Part shown: positions 28,827-38,837 of the stretch, one piece after another
Position numbering within the stretch: position 1 is the first letter of the stretch
How the letters are laid out: each line of letters opens with the position of its first letter
Assembly: GCA_963747965.1 (NCBI GenBank)
Contig: CAVVGZ010000005.1
Span: 1-64,000, forward strand
DNA length: 64,000 nucleotides
From: CAVVGZ01 sp963747965
GTDB taxonomy: Bacteria; Chloroflexota; Anaerolineae; Anaerolineales; Anaerolineaceae
Direction of reading: 5' to 3'
The notes under the pieces: generated by a model
The model's database searches: none
The model's input: only the letters and a program-made list of their open reading frames with translations
Told to the model about the DNA's origin: nothing
Translations under genes and position numbers: made by a program

Positions 28827-30047
28827 ATGTCATCCATAGCAAATGCAAAACCTGAAAAATCGCCCACATTCTTTACCAATATCAGCAGAGTATTATCGGA
28901 AAATATTCGTGAATACGGTATGTTTATTGCCTTATTCGCCATCATGGCCTTTTTTACCATTACCACCGACGGTGTGTTTCTCTCCTCCAGAAATATTGTC
29001 AACCTGATCAACCAGGCGGGTTACATTGGGGTTCTGGCAGTTGGCATGACGCTGGTCATTGTCATCCGCCATATTGATCTGTCAGTCGGTTTCCTGGGTG
29101 GTTTCCTGGGCGCCGTGGCAGCCATCAGCATGGTCCAATGGAATCTGCCGGTTTACATTGTCATTCCGATGATCATGGGTCTGGGTATCCTGGCCGGTTT
29201 GCTCACCGGGTTTCTGGTAGCCCAGTTGGGAATTCCATCCTTTGTGGCTTCCCTGGCTGGCTGGTTGATCTACCGGGGTGCCATCCTGGTGGTCACCGAG
29301 GCTACCGGCACGATTATTATTGCCAACAAGGCCTTTAATGCAATTGGCAACGGATTTATTCCGGATATTCTCTGGGCAAATTTATTTCCCAACATCCACA
29401 AAATAACCCTGGTAGTGGGTCTTGTGGCCATTGTCCTGTTTATTATCAATGAAATTAATAACCGTAAACAGAAAATGGCATACAATTTTGAAGTTTTACC
29501 CATGAATGTCTTTGTTATCAAGCTGGTTTTTATATCAGTCCTGATCGGAGGTATAACCTGGCTGCTGGCGGGGTACCAGGGACTTTCCTGGACGGCTGTG
29601 GTAGTCCTGATTGTTGGGGGCGTTTATCATTTTATTACGACACGGACGGTACTCGGCCGGCATATTTATGCGGTTGGCGGCAACCCGGAAGCGGCAGGGT
29701 TGAGCGGTATTGATGTCAAGAAAATCATCTACATAGTCTTTGGCTCAATGGGCATGCTTTCGGGATTGTCCGGCATGTTATTTGCGGCACGCCTGCAGTC
29801 TGCCACAACAACGGCGGGTGTTTTGTGGGAGTTGGATGCCATTGCTGCGGCCTATGTCGGTGGTGTGTCTGCGGCAGGCGGTGTTGGTAAAGTGACCGGA
29901 TCGCTCGTCGGTGCCCTGGTGATGATGTCGCTGACCAATGGCATGAACTTAATGGGCATCGGCATTTCATACCAGTACATGGTACGCGGCTTTGTGCTTG
30001 CCCTGGCAGTGATCTTCGATGTTGCCACCCGCAACCGGGGAAAATAA
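28827..30047 (+). CDS. gguB: Sugar ABC transporter permease GguB
   Basis: This 406-residue inner-membrane permease of the RbsC/XylH family has about ten hydrophobic segments. Conserved blocks are GYIGVLAVGMTLVIVIRHIDLSVG (near residue 65), LGIPSFVASLAGWLIYRGA and VLGRHIYAVGGNPEAAGLSGI, then a C-terminal AAYVGGVSAAGGVGKVTGSLVGA. The central hydrophobic and charged insert (IINEINNRKQK) is typical of the longer multiple-monosaccharide permeases. A GAGGAG precedes the ATG. It ends the operon and is followed by a clear terminator. Confidence 0.93.
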   Translation: MSSIANAKPEKSPTFFTNISRVLSENIREYGMFIALFAIMAFFTITTDGVFLSSRNIVNLINQAGYIGVLAVGMTLVIVIRHIDLSVGFLGGFLGAVAAISMVQWNLPVYIVIPMIMGLGILAGLLTGFLVAQLGIPSFVASLAGWLIYRGAILVVTEATGTIIIANKAFNAIGNGFIPDILWANLFPNIHKITLVVGLVAIVLFIINEINNRKQKMAYNFEVLPMNVFVIKLVFISVLIGGITWLLAGYQGLSWTAVVVLIVGGVYHFITTRTVLGRHIYAVGGNPEAAGLSGIDVKKIIYIVFGSMGMLSGLSGMLFAARLQSATTTAGVLWELDAIAAAYVGGVSAAGGVGKVTGSLVGALVMMSLTNGMNLMGIGISYQYMVRGFVLALAVIFDVATRNRGK

Positions 30048-30148
30048 GCCCTGCGGGTTTTCAAGGTCCGGGTAAATCACATCAGGAGTGATTACCCATG
30101 CAAAGACCAAGGTAAAGACCTGCTTATCAAATTATCTGTCTATAAAAC

Positions 30149-30180
30149 AAAAGCCCCCGTTCGACAAAACAGGGGCTTTT
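30149..30180. terminator. Bidirectional terminator between gguB and glk
   Basis: AAAAGCCCC / GGGGCTTTT forms a 9-bp stem flanked by A-runs on the left and a T-rich tail (ATTATCTTTT) on the right. It lies 100 bases past gguB and serves the convergent glk gene as well. Confidence 0.8.
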
Positions 30181-30301
30181 ATTATCTTTTGTTTATTGAA
30201 TTGTTCTGAAAAGAAACTGTTTGAGAAAGATGAAACGATTTCAGATACTAATTCATCAATCCGAATTCTAGCCAGATGGCGTAATATTGTAAAATCAACT
30301 C

Positions 30302-31306
30302 CTATGAAGCGGGGGTTTTTAATCCAACGAATGCAGTTCCCAAAAGCCCAGCCTTCGGATTGAGGATGACATTCACAGGGATATTAGAAAGCAATCCTTG
30401 AAATCTTCCTTTTTCATTCATAGATTCCAAGGAACATGGGTTCAGATAGTTTCTGGACGATGCGCGGCGGTATCCCTCCCCCAAGATATATTCCGCCAGT
30501 AGCAAGAACTTTGAGGGCCAGGTTGCCGGCTTCAGCCCCAGGATTTCCACAAACAAATCCAACACTGCCGCGGCAATTTCACAGGGATGATCCTTATCCA
30601 AGGCAGCATTAATGATGACCGGTGTTGGATCTGCTGCCCGGGCTAATTTTTCTGTCGAACCAGCACGGTTCGGTAAACTTGCCGGTTGATTTCAGGTAAC
30701 CATAGAGGAGCGGGACTCCCAGTCCTCCTGAGCAGACACGCTCAAAACTGACATGCTCATGTCCCTGCCCGTGGGCATACTGCAGCAGTTTGATCTGGTT
30801 TTCATTAACCGGGTGCAAATGAAGCATGGCTGCCCTCAGAAGGATTGGCAATGTAGCCGCCATTTTCATAGGTCAGGAAACATTCTCCAAGCCCGGTCCC
30901 GGGAGCGAGGATTCCAATGCAGGTGCCTTTCATGGGTTTTCCGGCCCGCAGTGTGAATATATCATCATGCTCGAGTACAGGGATGGAATTTGCCAGCGCA
31001 ACCATGTCATTGATGAGAATCACCGAGGAAAAATTAAAGGTGTCTTTGATTTTTCTACTTTCAATGGTCCATGTCAGGTTGGTTATGCGGGCACTGCCTT
31101 CAATTACCGGGCCGGCTACCCCAAAACATGCCTGATCAACTGGATATTTATATAAAGAAAGAAAATCGCTGATGATGGATTCCAGTGAGTCATAGATGAG
31201 CACTCTCATAAGTTTTTTCAACCAGGGAATCATGCGGTCCCTGTTCAGTTGAGAATACAGCCAGGATCGTTTTTGTACCGCCAATATCTCCAATCAGTGA
31301 ATACAT
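30302..31306 (-). CDS. glk: Glucokinase, several frameshifts
   Basis: Read through at least four one-base slips, the strand encodes a Glk-family glucokinase of about 330 residues. The start is MYSLIGDIGGTKTILAVF (phosphate-1 loop DIGGTKT) at ATG 31306, with GGAGG upstream. Later blocks are CFGVAGPVIEG, LINDMVALANSIP, GTGLGECFL (phosphate-2), SEGSHASFAP, then ERVCSGGLGVPLLYGYL, LKVLATGGIYLGGGIPPRI and LLSNIPVNVIL. It is separated by the terminator from the convergent sugar-uptake operon, so it probably phosphorylates the imported glucose. The number of breaks is the highest in the window, so either it is a pseudogene or this stretch has poor sequence accuracy. Confidence 0.7.
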
Positions 31307-31892
31307 TTTCTAAGCCTCCAAATTTAGATTTGAGAAAAGCTGCACATGAAATCAGGCAAAAACCAGCCCATAAAATATCCGCTATCCTGTCAGATGGGGA
31401 ACCCAAATATTTTTTCCATCTTGATGAGATTGCCCGGTTACTTGTAAATCCTCCTGAACAATAAATTCACGCAAAAAAATTCGGGAAATGCACTCAACAA
31501 AATTACCAAAATCCTTTGTAATAAACAGGCATTCTTGATTTTATGTCTTCTATAATAGAATTATATATCACCCAAATCACTTTATTTTCCAAATAATGCC
31601 AATGAAGAATCCAAATTCAATCCCCGGGGATTATCCGGGTTACCAATATATTTGCATTGTTCCTGTTTGCCGCTCAGTTCCCCGGAGAGAGATCCGGATC
31701 GATGGGATTGCTGAATTCCTGTCTAGCTTATCCCAGAATTTTTTTTGTTGTTACAACTAAATAACCAATCACGTTTTTGTTTAGAATTTGCCTGTATAAA
31801 AATCACGAATAATTTTGTAGAATATGTATAGGGACATCTTTGATATGACATTCCGTCTGCCGCCTTGAGAGTTAAGTTACCAGGAGGTAAGA
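31307..31892. other. Divergent intergenic region
   Basis: This AT-rich stretch of 586 bases lies between glk (minus) and the SAH-hydrolase-like gene (plus). No gene is supported. Several TATAAA-like words occur near 31795-31830, close to the plus-strand gene, but no convincing -35 accompanies them. Confidence 0.4.
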
Positions 31893-33128
31893 ATGATGGA
31901 ACCGGCGAGAATTAAGGATATCGGTTTGGCTGCACAGATTAACCAGGGGGAACTTGAATGGTTTCGCATTATCACACCCATTACGGAGGCCATTTCTTCC
32001 CAAATTGTCCGGAAGGATTACCGGGGGAAACGATTTGCATATTGGGGCCATATTACGAGACAAAATATTGTATTGATGATGGATGCCCTTAAGCAGGCAG
32101 GAGCAGAGATAGTTATTGGTGCCTGCAATGTGGATAGCACAGATGACATTGCGGCTGCATATGCAGTTTCTAAGGGGATCAGTGTATATGGCTGGCAGGG
32201 AATGACCCGGTCAGATTATGAAGAAAACCTGGCAATCGTACGAAGCTTTGAAGCTGATTACCTGTGTGATATGGGAGGGGAGCTGTGCCTGGCTTACCTG
32301 GATAAAATCCCTCCGGTTAAAGGTGCGTTGGAAGCGACGATGAGCGGACTGCACCTGCTTCGTAAGGTTCAACTGCCCTTTCCTGTATTCGATTGGAACA
32401 GCATCCCCTTAAAAGATTTGCACAACCGCTATCATGTTGGGGATACAGTTTGGCCGGCTTTCAGTCAACTTACTGGAATGGGTTTGTACGGCAGGCGTGT
32501 ATTGGTAGTGGGTTGTGGCCCGGTCGGAAAAGGGATCGCAGAACGGGCACGCAGCCTGGGTGGTTTGGTCCATGTTACTGACCTGGATCCTGTGCGACTT
32601 TTAGAGGCACACCATCTCGGTTGTGAATCGGTCAGTCTGGAGGAAGGGTTGTCACAATGCCAGATTATTGTCACAGCCACTGGGACTGAAGGAGTATTAA
32701 AAGGAAATGCAATTTCACATGGTAAAACCAGGCGCCATCCTCTTCAATGCCGGGCACTCGAATCTTGAAATCGATATCGGCTGGTTATACCAGCAGCCAC
32801 ACCGCCGCCTGAAGGCGCATATTGAACGGTTTGATATAGGCAACACCTATCTATTTCTGTTGGCACAGGGAAGCCTTTAAACCTGGCCGGGGGAGCAGGT
32901 CCATTTGGAATCGACCAGTTCGATCATTACACGGCAGTAATGCTTAAAGGAATCGCCTGGATGTTTGAAGGAATTCCAGAAAATTTTCAACCGGGGTTAC
33001 AGCGGTATCCAAAGGCTCTTGAGAGGGAAATTGGTGAAATATCCATCGTGTTAAATCGGGTGGTGATGTTCCATTGTAATTTGGTTCGTCCATCCTTGCT
33101 GGAAAACACTATTGCCCAACCGGAATAA
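31893..33128 (+). CDS. Divergent S-adenosylhomocysteine hydrolase-like protein, two frameshifts
   Basis: The protein is about 410 residues. The N-terminal catalytic-type domain and the NAD-binding domain (LVVGCGPVGKGIAERARSLGG, then HVTDLDPVRLLEAHHLG) follow the SAHH layout, and the C-terminal part (LAGGAGPFGIDQF) corresponds to the family's LAAAEGHPS region. The active site is changed. The HxT motif survives (HITRQN), but DDGGDL is DMGGEL, EETTTG is EATMSG, and the K...D pair of VTKSKFD is replaced. The frame slips near 32710 and 32870. It may bind NAD and a related thioether but is unlikely to be a normal housekeeping SAHH. It lies 5' of the lysine cluster in the same direction. Confidence 0.7.
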
Positions 33129-34092
33129 TAGAAAAAACCATCCGATTTAGAAAAATATTACATTCTTGAAAATCACTGGAGAGGACCTGTTTTAGGGTGA
33201 TAGTCATCATTCGATTAGCGGATGAACATCACGTTTGTAAGGTTTCTTACGGGCAGCAGGATATGGTAAAATTGTATAAAATATATAATTCTCCATTAAT
33301 GGGGAGATTCTTCACTACAGCAGGATTATTGCCACCATCGGATGACCACCAGGTCAGCAAAGGTCTGAAATAACAATCTTCCCGTTAGATTAATTGGTTG
33401 ATTCGTTCCGGGAAAAAATATATATACCGGTACTTGATTAAGAATTATTTCGGCGAACAGCTGCACAAAATTTTCACCGGATCTTGTATTGGATTATCAA
33501 TCCACAGGGGGAAGACTGATTTTGTACTAAAATGGGATGAGAATGGGGTAACTGCAGGTTTTACCTTTTTGGGTGATGAAACACCCTACTATATAAAGAA
33601 TTTATTACCGCAATTTTCACGCAGCGGTGTTTTCTGCTTTGAAGAAATCCGGTGTTCTCCAACCGGCCTGTGGATCCAAAGCAGTCGATATCATCCTAAT
33701 CATCGTTTTCTGTATCCAATTTTATTTAACCTCAACAGGTATGAAATTATCCATCCCGGATGGAAGCCTGATGACGGAAAGTACTTTGCGAGACCAATCT
33801 GTCTTATTTATAATTATCTTTCATGCTCCAACCTGACCATTCTCAAGGGGGATGCCAGGAAATTATGGACTATATGGTGTAAATTATGTTCCCGGGAGCT
33901 CCGGGTTCTCTTTGCTGCAGGTTTTCATATCATCCAGGAAATTACCTTTTTGAAGGAACCAATGAATTCACTCAAGATTTTTCCTCTTGCCAATTTACCA
34001 AAGATGCCATGCAATTCAGGTGGCATCTTTGAATTACCGGACCAGAGAAAACAAGCGAACTTGAATATTACACCAAACCGGAGGATCTCTGT
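33129..34092 (+). other. Region before the lysine operon with one weak open frame
   Basis: A 232-codon open frame (33398-34096, TTG start) has Trp/Cys-rich, low-plausibility sequence, no ribosome-binding site and no known motif, so I do not call it a gene. The region holds a hairpin (33999-34031) and ends in an AACCGGAGGATC ribosome-binding site for the thiolase. It may be a long leader or decayed DNA. Confidence 0.35.
33999..34031 (+). promoter_or_regulatory. Hairpin in the leader of the lysine operon
   Basis: CAAAGATGCCA / TGGCATCTTTG gives a perfect 11-bp stem with an 11-base loop, 61 bases before the thiolase ATG. It lacks a T-run, so it is not an obvious terminator. It could be a protein-binding or RNA element. 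No known riboswitch core was recognised around it. Confidence 0.4.
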
Positions 34093-35280
34093 ATGAAAAG
34101 AGTCGCAATTGTACAGGCAAAAAGGACGGCCATCGGCTCATTCCAGGGGACGCTTGCATCCATGCCGCTGGTTGAAATGGGAGCGCAGTGTATGGCAGGC
34201 CTATTTGACGACGGCCAGCTTGATAAGAATATGCTGGATGAAGTTTATATGGGCAATGTTTTGTCCGCAGGCAACGGCCAGAATCCTGCCAGGCAGTCCG
34301 CATTAAAAGCCGGTATCCCTGAGCATGTACCGGCCTCTATCATCAACACGGTTTGCGGCTCAGGACTGCATGCAGTAGGTATGGCATTCAACTCCATCCT
34401 TACTGGAAATGCGGAAATGGTTCTGGCAGGAGGCATGGAGAGTATGTCCACAGCTCCGCATTATCTCAAGCCAGTGCGATCGGGACTAGAAACTTGGCAA
34501 TGCAGAGTTGCTGGATGCGATACTTGTGGACGGGCTAACCTGTCCGGTCAATCATGTGCCCATGGGCATTACCGCTGAAAATGTCGCCTCAGAATTTCAG
34601 ATCACCAGGGAATCAGCAGGATGAATTTGCCTGCCAAAGCCAGATGAAAGCGGCTGCAGCCAGGAGACAAGGAAAATTTAATAGATGAAATTACCCCTTT
34701 AAGGGTTAAGACCAAACGCGAGGAGATCCTCTTTGCGGATGACGAGTATATACGCGGGAATTGTTCCCTGGAGGGTCTGGCTTCTCTTAAACCTGCCTTT
34801 ATGAAGGAAGGAACGGTCACTGCAGGAAATGCCTCCGGTATTAATGACGGCGCTGCGGCCTTAATCCTGGTCAATGAGGACAAATGGTCACACCTGAACA
34901 TACAGCCAATGGGAATTATCCACGGATTCAGTCTCGTTGGACTTCGCCCGGACATCATGGGGATGGGACCTGCATTCGCGGTCCGAAAATTACAGGCCAA
35001 ACTGAAATTCAAGATGGAAGACATTGGTTTGTGGGAATTGAATGAAGCCTTTGCAGCCCAATCCGTTGCCGTTATCAGAGAACTGGCCATACCTGAAGAA
35101 AAGGTCAATGTAAACGGCGGAGCAATTGCCCTGGGTCACCCAATCGGGGCAAGCGGTGCCAGAATCCTGGTCACGCTTTTGTGGGAGATGAAACGTACCG
35201 CAACTCGATTTGGGATTGCCGGTATGTGCATCGGGACAGGCATGGGTATCGCCATGCTTGTAGAAAATCCGGAAGTATGA
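34093..35280 (+). CDS. Acetyl-CoA acetyltransferase (thiolase), frameshifted
   Basis: This thiolase of about 395 residues cleaves acetoacetyl-CoA to two acetyl-CoA. The nucleophile is Cys88 (NTVCGSGLHAVG), and the C-terminal part has GAIALGHPIGASGARIL (active His) and CIGTGMG (second Cys). The first 134 codons and the last 160 are intact. Between 34490 and 34700 at least three one-base slips occur; the intended sequence there (LTCPVNHVPMGITAENVA, then MKAAAARRQGKF) is recognisable across the frames. GGAGG precedes ATG 34093. It heads the lysine operon and closes the pathway by splitting the acetoacetyl-CoA made by Kat and AtoDA. Confidence 0.85.
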
Positions 35281-35302
35281 GAATTTGCCCAGGAGAGCAT
35301 CT

Positions 35303-36565
35303 ATGATTGAATTTCCAGCATTGAACTTAACCAACAGTCTTGGTGAGTTTGAAAAGGCAAAAAACATTACACCAGGCGGAGTGCTCGGTATCCGCCGCCC
35401 ATACAACTTTGTTGAGGATGAGTATCCTATTTATTTCAAGGAAGGCAAAGGCTGCCGGGTTGTAGATATTGATGGAAATGAATATATTGACTACCTGTGT
35501 GCATATGGCCCGATAATCCTCGGTTACCGGGAGGAAGAAGTGGATAATGCGGTTATAAACCAAATCAAGGAACGCGGATTCTGCTTTTCCCTGACACAAC
35601 CCGTGCAAAATTTACTGGCTGAAAAACTGAGATCCCTGATTCCTTGCGCCGAAATGAGCATTTTTGTAAAAACCGGGTCGGATGCAACCACCCTGGCAAT
35701 CCGGATTGCACGCGGGTGCACTAACCGGACCAAGATCATGCGCTGCGGTTATCACGGCTGGCATGACTGGTGCGTTGAGGTGAAAGGCGGTATCCCTTCA
35801 AAGCTGTACGAGGATATCCTGGAGTTCCACTATAACGATCTGGCTGGGCTTGAATCATTGTTGAGCCTGCATGGTGATGACACGGCAGCAATCATCATTA
35901 CGCCATTTGGACATCCACTGGCAGAAAAACTGGAAGAACCAGGCCGGGATTTCCTGCAGAAAGTTCGCAATCTGGCCGATCAATATGGCTGCCTCCTGAT
36001 TTTTGATGAAGTCAGGACCGGATTCCGGATGAGCCTTGGAGGCGCGCAGAAATATTATGGGGTTACACCTGATTTGTCTGCTTTTGGAAAAGCGATGGCC
36101 AATGGATACGAGATCAGTGCAGTGGTTGGAAAGCAGCAGTACATGAAAATTGTTGAAAAAGAAGTCTTTATATCTTCGACCTTTTTTCCCAACAGCCTGG
36201 CCATTGTGGCTGCCCTAAAAACCATCGAGATACTGGAAAGAGATGATGTCCTCGGTAAAATCTGGGAAAAAGGGAGAAAGTTCATGGCCTCCATGGAACA
36301 GGTTGTTGCCAGGTCGGGTGTACCGGCTGAGGTTTCCGGAATTCCGCCCATGCAGTTCATTACCTTCAAAAAGGATGAACAAAAAATATATAAAAAAATG
36401 CGCAGGGATTTTTATACCCAGTTGATCCGCAGGAAAATATTTATGCAGCCTTATCACCATGGATACATTTGTTACCGTCATAGTGAGGATGATCTTGACC
36501 ATACCATTAAAATGATTGGTGAATCCTTGAGCTATCTTGCCAATAAAACTTACCAGGGGATGTAA
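35303..36565 (+). CDS. kat: Class III aminotransferase, probable acyl-CoA beta-transaminase (Kat)
   Basis: This 420-residue PLP enzyme belongs to the glutamate-1-semialdehyde aminomutase-like fold. The PLP lysine is Lys263 (AFGKAMANGYE), preceded by LLIFDEVRTGFR (PLP-contacting Asp). ATG 35303 has AGGAGA at the right distance; the in-frame TTG at 35285 has none. It sits between thiolase and kce in a lysine cluster that lacks the deaminase Kal. The same arrangement is known from Candidatus Cloacamonas acidaminovorans, where a class III enzyme (Kat) turns 3-aminobutyryl-CoA into acetoacetyl-CoA with 2-oxoglutarate. I assign Kat by context and fold; HemL is unlikely because no haem genes are nearby. 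Confidence 0.75.
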   Translation: MIEFPALNLTNSLGEFEKAKNITPGGVLGIRRPYNFVEDEYPIYFKEGKGCRVVDIDGNEYIDYLCAYGPIILGYREEEVDNAVINQIKERGFCFSLTQPVQNLLAEKLRSLIPCAEMSIFVKTGSDATTLAIRIARGCTNRTKIMRCGYHGWHDWCVEVKGGIPSKLYEDILEFHYNDLAGLESLLSLHGDDTAAIIITPFGHPLAEKLEEPGRDFLQKVRNLADQYGCLLIFDEVRTGFRMSLGGAQKYYGVTPDLSAFGKAMANGYEISAVVGKQQYMKIVEKEVFISSTFFPNSLAIVAALKTIEILERDDVLGKIWEKGRKFMASMEQVVARSGVPAEVSGIPPMQFITFKKDEQKIYKKMRRDFYTQLIRRKIFMQPYHHGYICYRHSEDDLDHTIKMIGESLSYLANKTYQGM

Positions 36566-36567
36566 AA

Positions 36568-37392
36568 ATGGAGAAATTGATCCTAACTGCTGCAATATGC
36601 GGCGCTGAGGTAACCAAAGAAAAGAATCCTGCGGTTCCTTACACCATAGAAGAAATCGCCCGGGAAGCCAGGGCTGCTTATAATGCCGGGGCCAGCATCA
36701 TCCATTTACATGTTCGTGAGGATGATGGAACACCAACCCAATCCCTGCCGCGTTTTAAAAAGGCTATTGCAGCAATAAAAAAAGAATGCCCCGGAATAAT
36801 TATCCAGCCTTCCACTGGTGGCGCGGTTGGCATGAGCAATGCAGAAAGGCTGACGCCTATCCAGCTAGTCCCGGAGATGGCAACCCTGGATTGTGGAACG
36901 ATAAACTTTGGCGGAAGCGAGATCTTTACAAACAGTGAAGAAACGGTGATTGAATTTGCACAAATCATGCAGGCTTCTCATATCAAACCGGAAATTGAGG
37001 TTTTTGACCGGGGTATGGTACAGCTGGCTGTCAGGATTAAGCAAATGGGCTTTATTGATGGCAGCCTGCATTTCAACCTGGTACTTGGAACCCCTTTTGG
37101 CATGCCAGCCAGTCTTGAAGATATCGTTTATCTTACCGGCTGTCTGCCAGATGGTTCCACCTTTACCGGAACCGGGATTGGGAGACACGAATTTAGTGTT
37201 GCCTGCGCGTCGATCCTGCTTGGCGGGCATGTACGGGTGGGATTTGAAGACAATGTCTACCTCAAGAAGGGTGTACTGGCACGCTCCAACGGTGAGCTGG
37301 TTGAGAAGGTTGTGCGCCTTTCTAATGAATTAGGCCGTGAAATTGCCTGTCCGGATGAAGCAAGAGCTATCCTTGGACTGAAACAATGTTGA
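36568..37392 (+). CDS. kce: 3-keto-5-aminohexanoate cleavage enzyme
   Basis: This 274-residue BKACE-family TIM-barrel enzyme condenses 3-keto-5-aminohexanoate with acetyl-CoA and splits it to 3-aminobutyryl-CoA plus acetoacetate. The start LILTAAICGAEVTK and the zinc-binding SIIHLHVREDDG (His-x-His, near residue 47) are family marks. NFGGSEIFTNSE and GGHVRVGFEDNVYLKKG with a conserved Arg-Val-Gly follow. The ATG lies three bases after the aminotransferase stop and has GGGGAT before it. It is intact and in the usual place between kat and atoD. Confidence 0.93.
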   Translation: MEKLILTAAICGAEVTKEKNPAVPYTIEEIAREARAAYNAGASIIHLHVREDDGTPTQSLPRFKKAIAAIKKECPGIIIQPSTGGAVGMSNAERLTPIQLVPEMATLDCGTINFGGSEIFTNSEETVIEFAQIMQASHIKPEIEVFDRGMVQLAVRIKQMGFIDGSLHFNLVLGTPFGMPASLEDIVYLTGCLPDGSTFTGTGIGRHEFSVACASILLGGHVRVGFEDNVYLKKGVLARSNGELVEKVVRLSNELGREIACPDEARAILGLKQC

Positions 37393-37442
37393 TGGTTTGA
37401 GCCTGCAAATCTTTGCCGATACTGAATAAACATGGAGAAATT

Positions 37443-38100
37443 ATGAGAAAACTGACCTCAAAAGAGGGCCTGAAAGAGTATTTTTGGGATGGGATGTCCC
37501 TGATGGTAGCCGGATTCCTTGGCTGTGGAAGTCCGGAAAAAATCATCGATGTGATCATTGAGATGAATATTAAGAACCTCACCCTTATCGCCAATGATAC
37601 AGCCTTTCCGGATAAGGGGGTTGGCAGACTGATTGTCAATGGACAGGTTGCCAGGGTAATCACCTCTCATATCGGCACCAACCCTGAAACGAGAAGATTA
37701 TACAACGAGGGAAAAATCGAGGTGGAATTTGTCCCTCAGGGAACCCTTGCAGAACGAATCAGGGCGGGCGGTTCAGGTTTGGGTGGTGTGATAACTCCGA
37801 CTGGTGTTGGAACGATGGTGGAAGAATGGGAAACAAAAATTAACGATCAATGGAAGGGAATATCTTCTGGAGATGCCTCTGCGGGCTGATGCTGCCATAT
37901 TGAAAGGATCTCTGGCGGATGACCAGGGAAATACCTTTTACAAAGGGACAACCAGGAACTTTAACCCGATCATGGCTCTGGCAGCAGATACGGTGATTCT
38001 TGAAGCAGAAAAAATAATACCTGCCGGAGATTTACGTCCAGAAGATGTAATGACACCGTGTGTCCTGGTTGATTACATCCTTGAAGGAGAGTCCTTATGA
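37443..38100 (+). CDS. atoD: Butyrate-acetoacetate CoA-transferase subunit A, one frameshift
   Basis: This alpha subunit of about 218 residues, together with AtoA, moves CoA onto acetoacetate. It begins with MRKLTSKEGLKEYFWDGMSL and contains VAGFLGCGSPEKIID and VEFVPQGTLAERIRAGGSGLGG, the family's CoA-binding loop. The frame slips near 37830 (a duplicated G in the TGGGAAA region). The other frame supplies LEMPLRADAAILKGSLADD and NTFYKGTTRNFNPIMALA. The stop overlaps the atoA start (ATGA). ATG 37443 is chosen for GGAGAAATT upstream. Confidence 0.88.
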
Positions 38101-38762
38101 ATATTGATCCTGAAATAGCGAAAGAGATCATCGCCAAACGGGTGGCACAAGAATTCAAAGATGGCCAGCTGGTGAACCTTGGCATCGGCCTGCCTTGCCT
38201 GGCGGCAAATTACATGGTTCCCGGCGTGCAAGTCATATTTCAATCCGAAAACGGGATGATCAATATGGGACCCAGGCCGGAAGACGGATGTGAAGATCCG
38301 TGTATCACCAACGCCAGCGGTGTACCAGTGACCATCCTTCCTGGCGGGGCATTTTTCGACAGCTGCATGTCCTTTGCATTGATCAGGGGAGGACACGTGG
38401 ATGTAACCGTCCTGGGAACCATGGAAGTGGACCAGGAGGGAAACATTGCCAATTGGACCATTCCGGGAAAACTTGTAACTGGAATGGGCGGCGCCATGGA
38501 TTTGTTGTGCGGTGCAAAAAGGGTGATTGCTGCCACAACCCACACAGCCAAAGGGCAGCCCAAAATATTAAAAAAATGTACCCTGCCGCTCAGTGCAGAG
38601 AAAGAAGTTGACTTAATCATTACTGAAATGGCGGTGATTGAAGTAACCAAAAATGGACTCGTATTGCGGGAAATCCACCCGGAGACAACACTGGAAGAGG
38701 TACGTTCCCTGACAGATGCCGACCTGATCGTTGAGGGTGAGATAAAGAAAATGAATGTGTGA
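38097..38762 (+). CDS. atoA: Butyrate-acetoacetate CoA-transferase subunit B
   Basis: This 221-residue beta subunit carries the catalytic glutamate at Glu51 in QSENGMINMGPRP. NLGIGLPCLAANYM precedes it, and GGHVDVTVLGTMEVDQEGNIANW and GMGGAMDLLCGAKRVI are typical downstream blocks. It is intact and translationally coupled to atoD by a 4-base overlap. Acetoacetate released by Kce becomes acetoacetyl-CoA here, and the acyl donor (butyryl- or acetyl-CoA) is recycled. Confidence 0.93.
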   Translation: MNIDPEIAKEIIAKRVAQEFKDGQLVNLGIGLPCLAANYMVPGVQVIFQSENGMINMGPRPEDGCEDPCITNASGVPVTILPGGAFFDSCMSFALIRGGHVDVTVLGTMEVDQEGNIANWTIPGKLVTGMGGAMDLLCGAKRVIAATTHTAKGQPKILKKCTLPLSAEKEVDLIITEMAVIEVTKNGLVLREIHPETTLEEVRSLTDADLIVEGEIKKMNV

Positions 38763-38837
38763 AATCTGGCAAATTGAAATTAATCTGGCTGGAAAAAATT
38801 TGAACTATGTTTAGATGAAAGGAGAATTTAAATAATT

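Noticed and set aside
33129..34092. Lysine riboswitch in the leader of the lysine operon
   Set aside because: I looked for the L-box core words and helix pattern and did not find them; only a simple hairpin is present.
33398..34096. 232-codon plus-strand frame before the thiolase
   Set aside because: TTG start, no ribosome-binding site, no motif, and odd composition; it also runs four bases into the well-supported thiolase start.
35303..36565. Glutamate-1-semialdehyde aminomutase (HemL)
   Set aside because: The fold fits, but no haem genes are nearby and the position in the lysine cluster matches Kat.
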